NCBI GenBank assembly: GCA_947176355.1
Contig: CAMWQY010000125.1
Coordinates: forward strand, 1 to 7,635
DNA: 7,635 nt
Direction: 5' to 3'
Source of the DNA: an uncultured Porphyromonadaceae bacterium
GTDB taxonomy: Bacteria; Bacteroidota; Bacteroidia; Bacteroidales; Muribaculaceae
The position numbers and the translations under genes are program-made. The stretch's first letter is position 1, and each line of letters opens with the position of its first letter. Positions 5,693-7,635 of this stretch are shown here, piece by piece. The notes beneath the pieces are model-generated. The model had not been told where the DNA came from and searched no databases. It saw nothing but the letters and a program-made list of their open reading frames with translations.

Positions 5693-6504
5693 TAGCAATA
5701 AGCAAAGAGGGTTAATAATAAAGCAGAAACGTCGATAAAGCGGAGTGAGAAAAAGACGGGAATCCAGACAAGGCAGTATACTGTGTCGGCTGTTGTCCAA
5801 TGCATGTTAGGCGAAGTGCTGAGGGTGCCGTTGAAGCCTCTGGCTTTCATTGCCATATTGATACGTCGGCTCCTCTCTATTGTCCTGAGGAGTAATTGTC
5901 CTACGAATGGTCCCCATAGAGATGCTTTGAAAGAGTTTTTACCGTAGGAACGGGCTTGACGTGCATGTTGCATAGTCAAGGCTTCTTCAAGAAGGACTGA
6001 GAGATAGCGATAGACCATCAGTAATTGGGTGGCTATGGCTCCGGGGCAACCTAAACGGTGTAGTGCCTCGCACATTTCGTTGAATCCGGACACCCGTATG
6101 AGCAGTAAGAGTGCTTGTGTGGCTAACAATCCACGTATAATAATTGAAATGAAGCTGATCCAACCGGAATTGATAGTAATTCCAAAGAGAGCGAAAGCCG
6201 GAGTGCGGTCGTAGATTGGATTAAATATACCAATGAAAACAAGAAGAGGGAGGACAAACAGGGAGTTACGGAAAAGTCTTTCGTATGCAATATGGGCAAG
6301 AGGTGCAGAGATAATGGGATAGGCGGCAAACCATATTATCATATCTGTGCGCTGTAGAGGCACACTGAGCATAGCCACGAGGTAGACTACAGTCACCAAA
6401 AGCAGGGCTCGGGGATCGATGTCTCCGATATGAGACCTTTCAGCCGGCTTCATTTGCCGAGCATTTAGGATCGTGATGGCTTTCTCGAGGCGTGTTGGCT
6501 TCAT
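5692..6504 (-). CDS. cbiQ: energy-coupling factor transporter transmembrane component CbiQ
   Basis: This 270-residue inner-membrane T component couples ATP hydrolysis by CbiO to the substrate-binding CbiM. Hydrophobic segments are evident in the N-terminal half (ALLLVTVVYLVAM, then further ones around residues 55-150) and at the C-terminus (CLVWIPVFF). Between them lie the two Ala-Arg-Gly-like coupling helices typical of the CbiQ family: an ARQARSYG stretch and an AMKARGFNG stretch. The latter has the canonical A-x-x-A-R-G-F. The start at 6504 overlaps the cbiM stop as ATGA (4 bp), and the stop shares a base with cbiO, so the three genes should be translated in step. Gene order (cbiM, cbiQ, cbiO) and size are normal. 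Metal specificity is set by CbiM, not by this subunit. Confidence 0.93.
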   Translation of the reverse strand: MKPTRLEKAITILNARQMKPAERSHIGDIDPRALLLVTVVYLVAMLSVPLQRTDMIIWFAAYPIISAPLAHIAYERLFRNSLFVLPLLVFIGIFNPIYDRTPAFALFGITINSGWISFISIIIRGLLATQALLLLIRVSGFNEMCEALHRLGCPGAIATQLLMVYRYLSVLLEEALTMQHARQARSYGKNSFKASLWGPFVGQLLLRTIERSRRINMAMKARGFNGTLSTSPNMHWTTADTVYCLVWIPVFFSLRFIDVSALLLTLFAYC

Positions 6505-7487
6505 TCTTTGCCTTTTGTGGAAGAATTTTGATGTGCGTTGCGCACCCGATGGAAGATGATTGTGGTTATAGCCCAGAGCATCACCATTACAATGATTGCG
6601 CCTACGATTCCGGCGAATCGGGAGTCATAGTCCGGCATGAAAGCAGTGGCTGGAGTAGCAGAAGGCATGTCGGATATCCCCGACACTTTTTCGATCGACC
6701 ATTCAAGTCCGTCAGGATTGGCAGATGCAAGCCATGTGAAGGCTCCGGCGAAAATCAGCGTTGCAATGGCAAATCCGATGAGTACAGGTCGCAATCGACC
6801 CGATCCGGAAGCAAATCGTCCGGTACATGAGGACTCATCCGCGGTATAGTCGCTGTAGAGAGTTTCCGGACGATACTTGGCAAGGAAACATAGTACTGCA
6901 GCGGTTGCAACTCCTTCGATAGCTCCAATAGCGAGATGGATAGGTAGCATGAAAGCGAGGAAAGTGGATGTCGGTAGTGCTGTGATGCCGGAGAGTTCCG
7001 TCTCGAGAGTCACACCGGCGGCTCCTATCTCAAGAGCTATTATTGAAGCAGCAATGGATGCTGCTGTGATACGCCAAGGTTTCAGCGATGTCCCTGATAT
7101 TGGTCGATAGATTAATGGATATGCGATAAGGCAGGAAGTGGCTGCCATGTTCAGGATATTGCATCCCAAGGCAAGCAATCCGCCATCGGCGAAAACAAGG
7201 CATTGGATGATAAGCACAGAGCAGAGAGTGATGAAGGCTGCCCAAGGCCCGAGCACTGCGCTGAGGAGTACGCCTCCTATGATGTGTCCGCTGGAGCCTG
7301 TGCCAGGAATGGAGAAGTTGATCATTTGGGCGGCAAATACGAAGGCGCCCATCACCCCCATGAGGGGGATGATGTCGTCACGACGTATTTGCTTCACTTT
7401 TGAAGCAGCGACCGCAATGAGGGTCGCCGCAATTGCTCCTGTGCCGGCAGCTATTGCCGGAGACACGAGCGCGTCTGCCATGTGCAT
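6501..7487 (-). CDS. cbiM: cobalt/nickel ECF transporter S component, CbiM-CbiN fusion
   Basis: This 328-residue inner-membrane protein captures Co2+ or Ni2+. The N-terminus is MHMADALVSP; in CbiM/NikM proteins the free Met1 amine, His2 and a histidine near position 67 coordinate the metal. Here His2 and H68 (in GTGSSGHIIGG) are both present. The family stretch GAFVFAAQMINFSIPG precedes it, and FADGGLLALGCN follows at about 99-110. Residues 1-205 form the CbiM part. A polar linker (about 206-230) leads to a CbiN-like PDGLE domain at about 232-320, with a membrane segment, NPDGLEW at 257-263, and a final membrane helix. The fusion therefore supplies both the M and N roles. The metal, cobalt or nickel, cannot be decided from sequence. 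Start at 7487 is fixed by the Met-His N-terminus. It is the first gene of the cbi set; no promoter is seen in the 43 bp upstream, so it may be read from the preceding gene. Confidence 0.93.
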   Translation of the reverse strand: MHMADALVSPAIAAGTGAIAATLIAVAASKVKQIRRDDIIPLMGVMGAFVFAAQMINFSIPGTGSSGHIIGGVLLSAVLGPWAAFITLCSVLIIQCLVFADGGLLALGCNILNMAATSCLIAYPLIYRPISGTSLKPWRITAASIAASIIALEIGAAGVTLETELSGITALPTSTFLAFMLPIHLAIGAIEGVATAAVLCFLAKYRPETLYSDYTADESSCTGRFASGSGRLRPVLIGFAIATLIFAGAFTWLASANPDGLEWSIEKVSGISDMPSATPATAFMPDYDSRFAGIVGAIIVMVMLWAITTIIFHRVRNAHQNSSTKGKE

Positions 7488-7501
7488 GGTTGTTAAAGGA
7501 T

Positions 7502-7518
7502 TGTAGATGTTATCTACA
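7502..7518. promoter_or_regulatory. perfect 7-3-7 palindrome upstream of cbiM
   Basis: TGTAGAT (7502-7508) and ATCTACA (7512-7518) are perfect inverted copies around GTT. The site fills the short gap between the preceding gene's stop (7531) and the cbiM ATG (7487), ending 15 bp before the start. It could be an operator for a metal-sensing repressor or an RNA hairpin (7-bp stem, 3-nt loop) in the leader. There is no T-run, so it is not a terminator. Confidence 0.45.
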
Positions 7519-7530
7519 GGTTATTGACAA

Positions 7531-7635
7531 TTACTTTTTACTTTTGTTTTCCTTGTTGCGGAGTCTTGCTACGAAGCTATCCCATTCAGAATCCCACTCG
7601 GAGTGCATATCGCCACCCTTGTTGAATTTATAGAG
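7531..7635 (-). CDS. C-terminal end of an unrecognised gene (5' part outside window)
   Basis: Reading inward from the right edge on the minus strand, 34 codons run open to a TAA at 7533-7531. The peptide starts LYKFNKGGDM, continues with the near-repeat SEWDSEWD, then FVARLRNKEN, and ends in a Lys-rich KSKK tail. It is hydrophilic and charged, like the cytoplasmic tail of a longer protein. I do not recognise the family. That it is a real gene end is supported by in-frame continuity to the window edge, by Bacteroidota-like composition, and by its tight position: only 43 bp separate its stop from cbiM. It could therefore be in the same transcript as cbiMQO. There is too little sequence to propose a function. 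Confidence 0.6.
   Translation of the reverse strand, partial: LYKFNKGGDMHSEWDSEWDSFVARLRNKENKSKK

Noticed and set aside
5693..5800. 36-residue N-terminal extension of CbiO
   Set aside because: It lies wholly within cbiQ, has no ABC ATPase similarity, and the ATG at 5692 gives a standard N-terminus with stop/start overlap.
7488..7530. Cobalamin or nickel riboswitch upstream of cbiM
   Set aside because: The gap is only 43 bp with one short palindrome. There is no B12-box-like element and no room for such an aptamer before the neighbouring coding sequence.

Overview
The window looks chromosomal and comes from a member of the Bacteroidota, most likely the Bacteroidales. The main evidence is three promoters built like the Bacteroidetes consensus (TTTG, 19-21 bp, TAnnTTTG). 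Two of them match exactly with a 20-bp spacer, and each lies about 30-40 bp before a start codon. Most genes also lack a strong Shine-Dalgarno sequence, and the gene types (HipB-like XRE regulator, AAA-ATPase-like/PD-(D/E)XK protein, CbiM with an MHMADAL start) are common in gut Bacteroidales. Placement below order level is a guess.

Layout from left to right. Positions 1-1369 (minus) hold an MFS transporter of the sugar/metabolite porter type, cut by the left window edge near its C-terminus. A 91-bp gap before it carries an AT-rich inverted repeat with a third copy of the same heptamer. Positions 1461-1591 (minus) hold an isolated, startless C-terminal fragment resembling an L-threonine aldolase-type PLP enzyme. 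Directly before it are a small alanyl-tRNA editing protein of the AlaX type (1592-2050) and a HipB-like XRE regulator (2047-2400). These two overlap by 4 bp and share one promoter. A 209-bp divergent gap follows. Positions 2610-3206 (plus) encode an isochorismatase-family cysteine hydrolase that ends in a strong hairpin terminator. Positions 3377-4939 (plus) encode an AAA-ATPase-like protein with a C-terminal PD-(D/E)XK nuclease-like domain; its promoter fixes a start 27 codons inside the longest ORF.

From 7635 down to 4997 everything is on the minus strand. First comes the last 34 codons of an unrecognised gene, then a compact ECF-type cobalt/nickel uptake operon: a CbiM-CbiN fusion (S component), CbiQ (T component) and CbiO (ATPase). 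These genes are joined by overlaps of 4 bp and 1 bp. A perfect 7-3-7 palindrome sits just before cbiM.

The three Cbi proteins form one membrane complex that imports Co2+ or Ni2+ using ATP. The stretch 1461-4939 reads like accessory content between two transport loci: a gene remnant, a regulator and tRNA-editing pair, an orphan hydrolase and an AAA/nuclease protein. The most unusual points are the HipB-like regulator coupled to a tRNA-editing enzyme with no HipA toxin in view, and the aldolase-like remnant touching the end of that pair. I see no RNA genes, CRISPR arrays, insertion sequences or replication origins.
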